The notes under the pieces are model-generated. The model saw only the letters and a list, made by a program, of their open reading frames with translations, made no database searches and was not told the DNA's origin. From assembly GCF_014287705.1 (NCBI RefSeq), contig NZ_JACOOY010000002.1:195001-259000 (forward strand): a stretch of DNA of 64,000 nucleotides, given 5' to 3'. Made by a program: the position numbers and the translations under genes. Positions 8,775 through 17,908 of the stretch are shown piece after piece; the stretch's first letter is position 1, and each line of letters begins with the position of its first letter. The stretch is from Dorea_D hominis. Lineage in GTDB: Bacteria > Bacillota > Clostridia > Lachnospirales > Lachnospiraceae.

Positions 8775-8924
8775 GGGGCAAAAGCCTAAAACTACGATGT
8801 GCTTGCACATGAGTAGTTTTAGGGCTTAATGCCCCGCCCCGATATGAGCATAAAAGTGGAGCGTAAGCTTCACGATATGCGAATATTGGGTAGAATTGTG
8901 AGAGTACGAAGTACGAAACAATTC
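8775..8924. repeat. Tandem set of three hairpins in the hicB-GNAT intergenic region
   Basis: Three inverted repeats follow each other. The first is long: 8775-8780 pairs with 8830-8835, 8783-8795 with 8813-8826 (one bulge), and 8797-8802 with 8805-8810 around a two-base loop. The second pairs 8856-8862 with 8867-8873 with one G-T. The third pairs 8893-8899 with 8918-8924 and has an inner GTAC/GTAC. There is no T-run after the first, so it is not an ordinary terminator. It could be a repeated palindromic element, a structured leader of the GNAT gene or a small RNA. The 325 bases without a gene between the neighbouring starts hold this block and the hicB promoter. Confidence 0.7.
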
Positions 8925-8977
8925 GTATGGAATCTGTATATAACAGATGTGAAATAAGAAAAGTATCGGAGGTTTTT

Positions 8978-9421
8978 ATGTTTACAATCAGAGATGTTAA
9001 AGAGACAGACAGAGAAGTCCTTTTTGCGATGGAGAAGGAATTTTATGAAGGACCGGCGTGTGACCACACGGTTCCGGAAGAAAATTTTGAGGCAACACTT
9101 AAGGAATGCCTGCGCAGCCGACAGTATGCGAGAATGTTGATGCTGGAAGATGAAACCGGCGTTGTCGGATATTTTAATATGTCTCTTACTTGGAGCAACG
9201 AGGCGGGAGGACAGACAGTTCTCTTAGAAGAACTTTTCTTCAAACCGGAAGCGAGAGGCAAAGGTTATGGAACAAAAGTATTTGCATGGGTAGAAGAAGA
9301 ATACCCGGATGCTAAGAGATACCGCCTGGAGGCAACACCGTGCAATGAAAAAGCAATCGCGTTATACAAAAGGCTTGGATATGAAGGACTTGATTATTAT
9401 CAAATGATTAAGGAACGTTAA
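8978..9421 (+). CDS. GNAT family N-acetyltransferase
   Basis: A 147-residue protein with the GNAT fold: the acetyl-CoA pyrophosphate-binding loop ARGKGYGTKVF is in the middle and the late ATPCNEKAIALYKRLGYE strand-helix is typical. It transfers an acetyl group from acetyl-CoA to an unknown amine or protein N-terminus. An in-frame ATG at 8927 falls in the hairpin region and lacks a ribosome binding site; the ATG at 8978 follows CGGAGG with a five-base spacer and begins the fold, so it is chosen. The gene stands alone behind the three-hairpin element, which may form its leader. Confidence 0.87.
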   Translation: MFTIRDVKETDREVLFAMEKEFYEGPACDHTVPEENFEATLKECLRSRQYARMLMLEDETGVVGYFNMSLTWSNEAGGQTVLLEELFFKPEARGKGYGTKVFAWVEEEYPDAKRYRLEATPCNEKAIALYKRLGYEGLDYYQMIKER

Positions 9422-9515
9422 AATACAGCACATGCAAAATTTGCTATTGGCAGTTTTCTTCAGATGCTATGGCGACAAAGAATTGTAGTTAAGTAAAAAA
9501 GAAATGGGGAAGTAT

Positions 9516-10202
9516 ATGAAAAGACAAAAGAAAAAAAGATTGATACTGCGTATTTTCAGAAATCTGATCTGTATCGGATTGTTTGTTATTCTTGCAGCAC
9601 TTCTTGGAAATGCATGGGTGATCGGAAGCACGAAAGGTCTGATCAAAAAGGAATCTGAAGTGAAATCTTCAAAAGCAGACTGTATCCTTGTACTTGGAGC
9701 AGGCGTACACAAGGACAATTCACCGTCGCTTATGTTACGGGACCGTCTGGAGACGGCATGCAGACTTTATGAAGAAGGAGCAGCATCCAAGATCATTATG
9801 AGTGGCGATCATGGCAGAAAAGACTATGACGAAGTACAGGTTATGAAAGATTATGCCATAGACAAAGGGATTCCGTCTTCAGATATTTTTATGGATCATG
9901 CCGGATTTTCCACTTATGAGAGTATGTATCGTGCAAAGGCGGTTTTTCAGGTAAAGAATATGATCGTTGTGTCACAGAAATATCATCTGTATCGTGCACT
10001 GTACAGTGGCAAGGGGCTTGGAATGAAGGTGACCGGAGTTCCGGCAAAGGAAACGCGCTATGCAGGACAGATGTACCGGGATCTGCGGGAACTTCTGGCA
10101 AGAGATAAAGACGTTGTATCGGTATTGCGCAAGACAAAACCGACATATCTTGGAGAAGCGATCCCGGTGAGCGGAGACGGGGATGCAACCAACGATCAGT
10201 AA
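9516..10202 (+). CDS. SanA/YdcF (DUF218) family membrane-anchored protein
   Basis: A 228-residue protein. One hydrophobic segment near the N-terminus (residues about 14-35) is followed by the DUF218 domain, with its CILVLGAG and KIIMSGDHG motifs and a YHLYRALY segment. The related SanA of enteric bacteria affects envelope permeability to vancomycin; the molecular function of the family is not settled. The ATG at 9516 has a GGGGA site at the right distance, while the in-frame ATG at 9504 overlaps that site, so 9516 is preferred. Confidence 0.85.
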   Translation: MKRQKKKRLILRIFRNLICIGLFVILAALLGNAWVIGSTKGLIKKESEVKSSKADCILVLGAGVHKDNSPSLMLRDRLETACRLYEEGAASKIIMSGDHGRKDYDEVQVMKDYAIDKGIPSSDIFMDHAGFSTYESMYRAKAVFQVKNMIVVSQKYHLYRALYSGKGLGMKVTGVPAKETRYAGQMYRDLRELLARDKDVVSVLRKTKPTYLGEAIPVSGDGDATNDQ

Positions 10203-10278
10203 AGTTTTTTGCGTGGATGTGAGCATATTGAAATAAAGATCTGCATAGATTACAATAACATCCATAAGAAGGCAGTCG

Positions 10279-10533
10279 GTGTGTATGGAGTTTGCAGAGA
10301 TACCGAAAGATGTACTTCCGGGGCTGTCGGTTCTGACAGTAACCGGTAATGTGGAGCTTACGCTGGAGAACTACCGTGGGATTCTGGAATATACAGGCGA
10401 ACTTGTCCGGGTGCAGGTAAAAGGCGGCCAGTTAAAAGTTACCGGAGAGCATCTGATGATCTCCTATTATACGAATGATGAGATGAAAATGACCGGATGG
10501 ATCCGGGATATCGAATATCATTGCAGTGAATAA
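10279..10533 (+). CDS. yqfC: Sporulation protein YqfC
   Basis: An 84-residue protein matching the length and pattern of YqfC: LTVTGNVELTLENYRGILEYT and the C-terminal WIRDIEYH. The family is expressed in the sporulation mother cell under sigma-E in Bacillus; its role is structural or unknown. The GTG at 10279 lies seven bases after an AAGG site; an ATG at 10285 is the alternative. It is followed by yqfD with its stop inside the yqfD leader, the usual yqfC-yqfD pair. Confidence 0.88.
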   Translation: MCMEFAEIPKDVLPGLSVLTVTGNVELTLENYRGILEYTGELVRVQVKGGQLKVTGEHLMISYYTNDEMKMTGWIRDIEYHCSE

Positions 10534-10549
10534 GGAGGTGTCGGAAAAG

Positions 10550-11857
10550 ATGCTGATCCGTTTGTGGAGATATACCCGGGGATATTTAAGAATCCGTATT
10601 ACAGGCTCCGGAACCGAGCGTTTTATTAATGGCTGTCGTCACAGGAACATCCGTCTCTGGAATCTGCAGGTGGTAAATGGCGCATATGAAGTAAATATGT
10701 TCGTATGCGATTTCAAAAAACTGAAAACGATTCTTCGAAAGACCGGTACGAAAGTCACGATCGTGAAGCGTATTGGTCTTCCTTTTTTTCTGCTCCGCTA
10801 TCGCAGGAGAAAATTATTTTTTACGGGATGTGTACTGTGTTTTGCATTACTGGTCATGCTGACACGTTTTATCTGGGATATTGATCTGTCGGGAAATCAG
10901 ATCTATACGAGAGAGCAGATTCTTCATTATTTGGAAAATAATAAGGTACATACCGGAATGGTGAAATCGAAAGTAAACTGCGGCAAGATTGCAGCAGATC
11001 TTAGAAGGAATTATAAAAATATCATATGGGTTTCAGCGAGCATTGACGGCAATCGGCTCTGTATCCGTGTCCGGGAAAATATGGATGCATACAGAAGTAA
11101 GACAAAGAAACTGACGGAAAATAGAAAAGAGAAAGCCGTGTCCCCTTATGATCTTGTCGCAGATACAGATGGTGTGATCACAGAAATTGTTCCAAGGGAA
11201 GGTATTCCCAGAATCCGGAAAGGAAAGAAGGTCAGAAAGGGACAGGTGCTTGTGTCCGGTCAGGTTCCGGTAAAGGATGACAGTCAGACAGTGATCGATT
11301 ACCAGTATCACAGGGCAGATGCGGATATCAAAGCGGAAGTAAAGATTCCATATAAAGAGGTTTTAGCAAACAGTTATACGAAAAAAGTTTATGGAACAAT
11401 AAAGAAGAAAGAAGACTATATAAGGATTGCAGACTGGCAGTTTCAGGCCGGAGATATTTTCCCCGAAAAACAGACAGAACAGACGAAAAAACAGGAAATT
11501 TATATCACAAATCATCCACTCTGCCTTTTTGACCGCATCAAACTGCCGGTTTCTTATGGCACGAAAACAACAGTTTTTTACAGAATAAGTCAGAAAAATC
11601 ATACAACAAAGGAAAAACAGCAGCTTTTAAGCCATACATTTTCACAATATTGCCGTGATTTGGAGAAAAAAGGGGTAGAAATTCTGGAGAATGATGTTAA
11701 AATATACACAGGGTCAGGAAACGCCAGTGCGAGAGGCACGATCACTGCAGTCAGGAGTATCGGTGTTTTAAGACCGTCGAAGATAAAAAAGATTCCGCGA
11801 AATTCAAAATCGCAACAAGGAGAGAATATAGATGGGCATGATGGAAACAGTCATTGA
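10550..11857 (+). CDS. yqfD: Sporulation protein YqfD
   Basis: About 435 residues. The N-terminal domain (RITGSGTERFINGCRHRNIRLW) leads to a transmembrane segment around residues 85-105 and then a predicted extracytoplasmic domain, as in the YqfD/SpoIV-like family. The family acts in spore formation, probably at the forespore membrane. The ATG at 10550 has AAGGAGG nine bases upstream; the in-frame GTG at 10526 lies upstream of that site. The 3' end overlaps phoH by 26 bases, so the four genes yqfC-yqfD-phoH-ybeY are probably one operon. Confidence 0.88.
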   Translation: MLIRLWRYTRGYLRIRITGSGTERFINGCRHRNIRLWNLQVVNGAYEVNMFVCDFKKLKTILRKTGTKVTIVKRIGLPFFLLRYRRRKLFFTGCVLCFALLVMLTRFIWDIDLSGNQIYTREQILHYLENNKVHTGMVKSKVNCGKIAADLRRNYKNIIWVSASIDGNRLCIRVRENMDAYRSKTKKLTENRKEKAVSPYDLVADTDGVITEIVPREGIPRIRKGKKVRKGQVLVSGQVPVKDDSQTVIDYQYHRADADIKAEVKIPYKEVLANSYTKKVYGTIKKKEDYIRIADWQFQAGDIFPEKQTEQTKKQEIYITNHPLCLFDRIKLPVSYGTKTTVFYRISQKNHTTKEKQQLLSHTFSQYCRDLEKKGVEILENDVKIYTGSGNASARGTITAVRSIGVLRPSKIKKIPRNSKSQQGENIDGHDGNSH

Positions 11858-12830
11858 GATTCCGACCGAGCATGAGCAGAATGTGTTCGGTCAGTTCGAT
11901 GTTTATGCGAAAAAAATTGAAAGATCTTTACATGTCACACTTATAGCAAGAGATGAACATGTAAAGATCATGGGTGAAGCTGCCCGCGTTGAGAAAGCAA
12001 AAAGCGTACTTGCGAATCTGGTAAAACTGTCCGAACGTGGTGGTGGTATCACAGAACAGCAGGTAGATTATACACTTTCACTTGCAATGGAAGACAGCGA
12101 AGACAGTGTATTGGAGATTGATAAAGATATTATCTGTCATACGATCCAGGGTAAGCCGATCAAGCCAAAGACGCTGGGACAAAAAAAATACGTCGATGCG
12201 ATCCGTAAGCAGATGATTACCTTCGGTCTCGGACCAGCAGGAACGGGAAAGACCTACCTTGCAATGGCGATGGCGATCACGGCATTTAAAAATAATGAAG
12301 TAGGACGTATCATTCTTACAAGACCGGCAATTGAAGCAGGAGAAAAACTTGGATTTCTTCCTGGAGATCTGCAGAGCAAGATCGATCCTTATTTAAGGCC
12401 ACTGTATGATGCACTGTATCAGATCATGGGGGCGGAGAGCTTTCTGAAAAATTCTGAAAAAGGTCTGATCGAGGTGGCGCCACTTGCTTACATGCGCGGT
12501 CGTACACTGGACAATGCATTTATTATTCTGGATGAAGCGCAGAATACAACTCCGGCACAGATGAAGATGTTCCTTACCCGTATCGGTTTTGGCTCCAAAG
12601 TCATTATCACCGGAGATGAGACGCAGAAAGACCTGCCGTCCGGTCAGATTTCCGGTCTGGATACAGCTGTAAAAGTTGTAAAAAACATTAATGATATCAG
12701 CATCTGCCGCTTGTCAAGCAAGGATGTTGTGCGTCATCCACTTGTACAGAAGATTGTAAAAGCTTATGAAGAATATGAAAATAAAGCAAATGCCGCCAAG
12801 GTACGCGGACGTGAAAAAAGGAGAAAATAA
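11832..12830 (+). CDS. phoH: PhoH-like ATPase
   Basis: A 332-residue P-loop ATPase. The Walker A motif GPAGTGKT is at 134-141 and the Walker B-like AFIILDEAQNTTPAQ lies about 100 residues later, with an N-terminal KH-like region. PhoH-family proteins are linked by genome context to RNA metabolism and ribosome maturation. That fits here, since the gene overlaps ybeY by one base (TAATG). The start follows an AAGGAGAG site inside the end of yqfD. Confidence 0.94.
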   Translation: MGMMETVIEIPTEHEQNVFGQFDVYAKKIERSLHVTLIARDEHVKIMGEAARVEKAKSVLANLVKLSERGGGITEQQVDYTLSLAMEDSEDSVLEIDKDIICHTIQGKPIKPKTLGQKKYVDAIRKQMITFGLGPAGTGKTYLAMAMAITAFKNNEVGRIILTRPAIEAGEKLGFLPGDLQSKIDPYLRPLYDALYQIMGAESFLKNSEKGLIEVAPLAYMRGRTLDNAFIILDEAQNTTPAQMKMFLTRIGFGSKVIITGDETQKDLPSGQISGLDTAVKVVKNINDISICRLSSKDVVRHPLVQKIVKAYEEYENKANAAKVRGREKRRK

Positions 12831-13324
12831 TGACGGTTTACTTTGAAGAAGAGGGTGCCCTCACATTGCCTGTAAATGCAAAAGAGATTGCCGAAGAAGT
12901 CGTGGAAGGAGCACTGGATTATATCGGATGTCCTTATGAAGCGGAGGTGAATCTGCTTCTTACCATGAATGAACAAATCCATGAGATGAATCTTGAATTC
13001 CGAGAGATTGACAGACCGACGGATGTCCTGTCATTTCCGATGCTTGATTATGAAGAGGCAGGTAATTTTGATTTTCTTGAAGACTGTGCGGAAGCTTTTG
13101 ATCCGGAAAGCGGAGAGCTTGTTCTTGGAGATATTGTCATATCAAAGGAAAAAGTTCTCGCACAGGCTGAAGAATACGGACATTCTCCCCGTAGAGAATA
13201 TGCTTTTTTAATTGCACATTCTGTGTTACACTTATGTGGATATGACCATATGGAGGAGGAAGAACGCCTCGTTATGGAACAGAAGCAAAGAGAGATTTTA
13301 GAAAAATTAGAAATATTACGTTAA
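12830..13324 (+). CDS. ybeY: Endoribonuclease YbeY (16S rRNA maturation)
   Basis: A 164-residue metallo-RNase with the family signature H3xH5xH: His130, His134 and His140 in HSVLHLCGYDH, which bind a zinc ion. The conserved FREIDRPTDVLSFP segment precedes it. YbeY takes part in 3' maturation of 16S rRNA and in ribosome quality control. It is translationally coupled to phoH, whose stop overlaps its ATG, a pairing seen in most Firmicutes. Confidence 0.95.
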   Translation: MTVYFEEEGALTLPVNAKEIAEEVVEGALDYIGCPYEAEVNLLLTMNEQIHEMNLEFREIDRPTDVLSFPMLDYEEAGNFDFLEDCAEAFDPESGELVLGDIVISKEKVLAQAEEYGHSPRREYAFLIAHSVLHLCGYDHMEEEERLVMEQKQREILEKLEILR

Positions 13325-13337
13325 GATGGAGTAGAAC

Positions 13338-14996
13338 ATGTCGGAAAAACAACAAAGCGAAAAAAATCTGCTGATCCAGGGGACAATTCTGGCAGCCGCA
13401 GGAGTGATTACCAAGATCATCGGTGCGGTATACAGAGTTCCGCTGGTTGGTATTCTTGGTGATAAAGGACTGGGATATTACGGTGTTGCGTTCCAGATCT
13501 ATGCGATTGCGCTGACACTGACTTCGTACAGTCTCCCAGTTGCTGTTTCCAAACTGGTATCCGCCAGAGTTGCAGTCGGCGAATATAAAAATGCATATAA
13601 AGTATTCCGTGGTGCGCTTGCATTTGCAATCACAGTAGGAGGAACGGCAGCACTGATTATATTCTTCGGCGCGGGAGTCATTGCCAAAAATATTATGGCG
13701 ATGAGCATGAGTGTCTATGCACTTCGCGTACTTGCACCCTGTATTCTGATTGTAGCGATTCTTGGTGTATTCCGTGGTTTCTTTCAGGGCAACGGCTCTA
13801 TGATGCCGACGGCAATCTCGCAGATCTTAGAGCAGATCATCAATGCGGTTGTCAGCATCGGTGGCGCTTATGTCTTATTAAAAGCAGGACGTGCGGTTGG
13901 AAAGACAAGAGGTGATTCTTCTTACGGAGAAGCTTATGGTGCGGCCGGTGGTACATTAGGAACAGTTGCCGGTGCAGCCGCAGCACTTGTGCTTGTAGTC
14001 TTTATCTTTCTCGTTTACCAGAGAGTTGTAAAGAAAAAAATGAAAAAAGACAGAAGCAGGCACAAGGAAACTTATGAAGAGATATTCCGGGTTCTGCTTT
14101 TGACGATCGCACCGGTTATTTTAAGTGCGACGGTATATAATATCTGTGGTGTTATTGACAATGCAATGTTTGGCAAGATCATGGCAGCACAGGGGCACAA
14201 GGAGAGTGAATACGCAGCACTTCTTGGAATCATCAGTGGTAAGTACGATACGCTGATCAACGTTCCACTTGCCTTTTCCAGTGCGATCGCATCTGCGATG
14301 ATGCCGAGTATTGTAGCGGCAGTTAAGAACAGAAGCCGCAAACAGTTACATAATAAGATTGAACTTTTCAGCCGTTTTACAATGGTTGTGGCACTTCCAA
14401 GTGCAGTAGGATTTATCGTGCTGGCAAAACCGCTTCTGGATCTTATTTTCTTTACAGAAGATAACCGGATTGCAGCCGTGACACTGCAGTTTGGAGCATT
14501 GTCAGTTATTTTCTACTGTTTGTCAACAATCACAAATGCGGCGTTACAGGGCATGGATCGTATGATGACACCGGTATACAGTGCAGCGGCAGCACTTGTT
14601 GTACATATTATTTCATTGTTTATTATGATGGTTGTATTTAAGTGGGGCATTTATGCTGTTGTATTAAGTAAGATTGTATTCTCTGTTACTGCTTGTATTT
14701 TCAATGCACATGCCTTAAGAGAATATGCTGGCTTTGTACAGGAACGCAAGAAGACATTTATTATACCTGCGATTGCCTCTGTGATCATGGGTGTTGTGGC
14801 ATTAGTTGTACACCTGTTCTTTGAGTTGTTCCTTGGAACACATATTGCTACAATTCTGGCACTTCTTGCGGCGGTAGCTGTTTATGGTACAGCAATCATC
14901 CTGCTTGGCGGTCTTACCGAAGCAGAAATGCGGCAGATGCCGATGGGAACAAAACTGGTTGCCGTTTGTAAAAAATGCCGTCTGTTTCCGTCTTAG
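13338..14996 (+). CDS. spoVB: SpoVB/MurJ-like lipid flippase (MOP superfamily)
   Basis: A 552-residue polytopic protein with about 14 membrane segments. The start (LLIQGTILAAAGVITKIIGAVYRVPL) and the GIFRGFFQG-like segment VFRGFFQGNGSMMPTAISQ are typical of the SpoVB group of MOP flippases. These export lipid-linked wall or cortex precursors; in Bacillus SpoVB is needed for spore cortex. A vegetative MurJ or general polysaccharide flippase role cannot be excluded, since spore formers carry several paralogues. It starts 13 bases after ybeY and may be in the same operon. Confidence 0.85.
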   Translation: MSEKQQSEKNLLIQGTILAAAGVITKIIGAVYRVPLVGILGDKGLGYYGVAFQIYAIALTLTSYSLPVAVSKLVSARVAVGEYKNAYKVFRGALAFAITVGGTAALIIFFGAGVIAKNIMAMSMSVYALRVLAPCILIVAILGVFRGFFQGNGSMMPTAISQILEQIINAVVSIGGAYVLLKAGRAVGKTRGDSSYGEAYGAAGGTLGTVAGAAAALVLVVFIFLVYQRVVKKKMKKDRSRHKETYEEIFRVLLLTIAPVILSATVYNICGVIDNAMFGKIMAAQGHKESEYAALLGIISGKYDTLINVPLAFSSAIASAMMPSIVAAVKNRSRKQLHNKIELFSRFTMVVALPSAVGFIVLAKPLLDLIFFTEDNRIAAVTLQFGALSVIFYCLSTITNAALQGMDRMMTPVYSAAAALVVHIISLFIMMVVFKWGIYAVVLSKIVFSVTACIFNAHALREYAGFVQERKKTFIIPAIASVIMGVVALVVHLFFELFLGTHIATILALLAAVAVYGTAIILLGGLTEAEMRQMPMGTKLVAVCKKCRLFPS

Positions 14997-15054
14997 GAGC
15001 GTATAAAAAAGATTTTACATGCCAATACTATACTAAAAAGGAGTTGTCCTTATT

Positions 15055-15405
15055 ATGAATAAGTATGGTATTGGCTTTTTCACGACAGCAGTTCTGGCAG
15101 TGCTGATCCTGACATTTGCCTATCAGTTCAGTTTCCAGAAGGCAAGAGAACATGCACAGGAAGAAGCGGAAGTAAAAAGAGAGACGCAGACAGTTCCTGC
15201 GGATGCAAATAAAAAAGAAGGATATTATCTGATAGAGGAAGGCGGATTCCTGGTTGTATATGCCAGTGATCGTAAAACTGTATATGAATATACAGATATT
15301 GCTTATGATGATCTGCCGGAGAAGGTCCGCAATGAGATCCGCTATGGAAAATATATCCGTTCCCAGGCAGATCTGTACGGATTTCTGGAAAATTATTCCA
15401 GCTGA
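15055..15405 (+). CDS. BofC-like C-terminal domain protein, membrane anchored
   Basis: A 116-residue protein: one N-terminal membrane segment (residues 7-26), a charged linker, then a domain (GYYLIEEGGFLVVYASDR to SQADLYGFLENY) like the C-terminal domain of BofC. In Bacillus, BofC is secreted into the space around the forespore and restrains the SpoIVB protease that triggers sigma-K activation. The BofC N-terminal domain is absent, so it is a short relative, and function in the checkpoint is inference. A clear AAAAAGGAG site precedes the ATG. It lies next to the SpoVB-like gene. Confidence 0.7.
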   Translation: MNKYGIGFFTTAVLAVLILTFAYQFSFQKAREHAQEEAEVKRETQTVPADANKKEGYYLIEEGGFLVVYASDRKTVYEYTDIAYDDLPEKVRNEIRYGKYIRSQADLYGFLENYSS

Positions 15406-15466
15406 AACCATAGAAAATGAAAAGATTTAAATGAATACAGATAAATGACGGAAAGGACAAAAGAGA

Positions 15467-15700
15467 ATGGACGAGAAGAAAATCGCAAGAATTAACGAAT
15501 TATATCATAAATCAAAAGAAGGAACACTTACTGAAGAAGAGAGAAAGGAACAGCAGATCCTGCGCCGCGAATATATTGATTCTGTCCGGATGAACCTGCG
15601 CGGTCAGCTTAATAATATTTCTATCAAAGAACATGACGGAAGTGTTACAGATCTGGGAAAAAGACATGCAGAAAAATATGGAAACAAAAAAGGAAATTAG
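15467..15700 (+). CDS. DUF896 (UPF0291/YnzC) family protein
   Basis: A 77-residue protein of the YnzC family, recognised from the helical hairpin KIARINELYHKSKEGTLTEE followed by EQQILRREYIDSVR. In Bacillus a relative (YnzC) lies in the SOS-regulated yneA operon; its biochemical role is unknown. Here it lies away from the lexA locus at 49 kb and shows no LexA box upstream. Its 3' end overlaps the following cyclo-ligase gene by about 35 bases. Confidence 0.9.
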   Translation: MDEKKIARINELYHKSKEGTLTEEERKEQQILRREYIDSVRMNLRGQLNNISIKEHDGSVTDLGKRHAEKYGNKKGN

Positions 15701-16235
15701 ATCCTGCATTTTAAAACAGCGGAGAGCACAGTCCAAAGAGACATGCGAGAAATCAAGCATGGTGATCGCCGAAAAACTGCTTGCCCTGCCGGAATACCGG
15801 AAAGCGAAGAATATTTACGCATATATGGATTTTTCGGGGGAAGTAAAGACAGAAATGATACTGAAAGAATCTCTCCGACTTGGCAAGAATCTCTGGCTTC
15901 CGAGAGTGAACGGTGATATTATGGATTTCTTCCGGGTCAGATCGAAAGATGACTTTGAGATCGGAGCATACGGAATCCTGGAGCCAAAAGGCGAGAATAA
16001 AGCCGGGAAAGAAGAAGCAAGAGATGGCTTCATGGTTGTGCCGGGTGTTGCTTTTGATGCAGACAGAAACCGCATCGGCTTCGGCGGTGGTTACTATGAT
16101 AAATATCTGGAACTATATCCGGAGCTTTTTACGGCTGCGGTTGCATTCGGATTTCAGATTGTGGAAGGTGTGCCGACAGAGGCGAATGATATCCGTCCAC
16201 AGAAACTGATCACAGAAGAAAGGATATATGAATAA
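15666..16235 (+). CDS. 5-formyltetrahydrofolate cyclo-ligase
   Basis: About 190 residues. The C-terminal GFGGGYYDKYL motif that binds ATP and folate, and the earlier VPGVAFDADRNRIG stretch, identify the family. It converts 5-formyl-THF to 5,10-methenyl-THF with ATP. The start is uncertain: ATGs exist at 15633, 15666 and 15678. The 15666 choice gives the normal family length and has a GGGA site in the overlapping DUF896 gene. Its stop overlaps the ATG of the next small gene (TAATG). Confidence 0.9.
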   Translation: MQKNMETKKEIRSCILKQRRAQSKETCEKSSMVIAEKLLALPEYRKAKNIYAYMDFSGEVKTEMILKESLRLGKNLWLPRVNGDIMDFFRVRSKDDFEIGAYGILEPKGENKAGKEEARDGFMVVPGVAFDADRNRIGFGGGYYDKYLELYPELFTAAVAFGFQIVEGVPTEANDIRPQKLITEERIYE

Positions 16236-16411
16236 TGAATTTACCAAAAGATCCGATGCTGCTTTTAAGCGTCGTGAATACAAAACTGCGCGACCAGTAT
16301 ACATCTCTTGATGCGTTGTGTGAGGATATGCAGGCAGACAGAGAAAAGATGGAAACTAAATTACAGAACATTGATTACACTTACGACGAAAATACCAATC
16401 AATTTGTATAG
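16235..16411 (+). CDS. DUF4250 family small protein
   Basis: A 58-residue open frame beginning at the ATG that overlaps the cyclo-ligase stop by one base and ending with TAG at 16409-16411. The protein begins MNLPKDPMLLLSVVNTKLRD and ends DYTYDENTNQFV, which is the pattern of the DUF4250 family widespread in clostridia. The function is unknown. Translational coupling to the cyclo-ligase and the position before miaB suggest a shared transcript. Confidence 0.85.
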   Translation: MNLPKDPMLLLSVVNTKLRDQYTSLDALCEDMQADREKMETKLQNIDYTYDENTNQFV

Positions 16412-16426
16412 AAGAAAGGAAACAAT

Positions 16427-17872
16427 ATGTCAGATCATATGAAATACAACATCGATCTTATGCAAACTCCACCAGAGGAAGATACTGCGAGACAGTATTA
16501 TTACATAGAAAAAGCAAAAAAATATGTACAGAAAGAGTCTGAGGAAGCAGGACGTCCACTGACTGCATGTATTACTACTTTTGGATGTCAGATGAACGCA
16601 AGAGATTCTGAAAAATTAAGGGGAATCTTACTGGATATCGGATATATGGAAGCACCTGAAGACGAAGCAGATTTTGTAATCTTCAATACATGTACCGTGC
16701 GTGAAAATGCCAATACCCGTGTGTACGGAAGACTGGGACAGTTAAAGCCTCATAAGAAGAAAAATTCACATATGAAGATTGGACTCTGTGGCTGTATGAT
16801 GCAGGAGCCGGAAGTTATTGAAAAATTAAAGAAGAGCTATTCATTTGTGGATCTTGTATTTGGAACGCACAATATTTACAAATTTGCAGAGCTTATATGC
16901 CAGCGCTATGAAAGCGGTAAGATGGTTGTCGATATTTGGAAAGATACCGATAAAATCGTAGAAGATCTTCCGAATAAGAGAAAATATTCATTCAAATCGG
17001 GAATCAATATTATGTTCGGTTGTAATAACTTCTGTAGCTACTGCATTGTACCATATGTAAGAGGCCGTGAGCGAAGCAGAAAGCCGGAAGATATTATCCG
17101 GGAGATTGAGCGCCTTGTTTCAGACGGTGTCACGGAAGTTATGCTTCTCGGACAGAATGTCAATTCCTATGGAAAGACACTGGATGAGCCAATAAGTTTT
17201 GCGCAGTTATTGCAGAAAATTCAAAAGATTGAAGGACTTAAACGTATCCGATTTATGACTTCCCATCCAAAGGATCTTTCTGATGAACTGATCGATGTAA
17301 TGGCAACTTCAAAGAAAATCTGTAAGCATTTGCACCTTCCGGTACAGTCAGGAAGTACAGAAATCTTAAAGAAAATGAACCGTCATTATACGAAAGAATC
17401 TTATCTGGAACTGGTAGAAAAGCTGCGTGCGAAAGTGCCGGATATTTCTCTTACCACAGATATTATCGTCGGATTTCCGGGGGAGACAGAAGAAGATTTT
17501 GAAGAGACGCTGGACGTTGTAAGAAAAGTCCGCTATGACAGCGCATTTACATTTATTTATTCCAAACGTACCGGAACACCTGCCGCAAAAATGGAAAACC
17601 AGGTACCGGCAGATGTTGTGAAAAAGAGATTTGACCGCCTTCTTCATGAAGTTCAATCCATCGCAGCTGAAGTATGTGCGGTTCATGAAGGAACAACACA
17701 GGAAGTATTGATTGAGTCTGTCAGCGATCATGATTCGACTATGGTGACCGGACGTATGAGTAATAACCTGCTTGTACATTTAAAAGGAGAGGCCTCTATG
17801 ATCGGAAGCTATGTCAATGCACACCTGACAGAATGTAAAGGATTCTATTATCTGGGAGAACTTGCAGAATAA
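16427..17872 (+). CDS. miaB: tRNA-2-methylthio-N6-dimethylallyladenosine synthase MiaB
   Basis: A 481-residue radical-SAM methylthiotransferase. Three N-terminal cysteines of the auxiliary cluster are in FGCQMN, NTCTVREN and LCGCMM. The radical-SAM cluster CNNFCSYC uses Cys199, Cys203 and Cys206. A TRAM domain forms the C-terminus. It adds the 2-methylthio group to i6A37 of tRNAs reading UNN codons. The enzyme that makes its substrate, miaA, lies downstream in the same direction (23.2 kb), with mutS and mutL between. Confidence 0.96.
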   Translation: MSDHMKYNIDLMQTPPEEDTARQYYYIEKAKKYVQKESEEAGRPLTACITTFGCQMNARDSEKLRGILLDIGYMEAPEDEADFVIFNTCTVRENANTRVYGRLGQLKPHKKKNSHMKIGLCGCMMQEPEVIEKLKKSYSFVDLVFGTHNIYKFAELICQRYESGKMVVDIWKDTDKIVEDLPNKRKYSFKSGINIMFGCNNFCSYCIVPYVRGRERSRKPEDIIREIERLVSDGVTEVMLLGQNVNSYGKTLDEPISFAQLLQKIQKIEGLKRIRFMTSHPKDLSDELIDVMATSKKICKHLHLPVQSGSTEILKKMNRHYTKESYLELVEKLRAKVPDISLTTDIIVGFPGETEEDFEETLDVVRKVRYDSAFTFIYSKRTGTPAAKMENQVPADVVKKRFDRLLHEVQSIAAEVCAVHEGTTQEVLIESVSDHDSTMVTGRMSNNLLVHLKGEASMIGSYVNAHLTECKGFYYLGELAE

Positions 17873-17908
17873 AATCATTTGCAATATCTTCCACCTATAA
17901 AGAGATAC

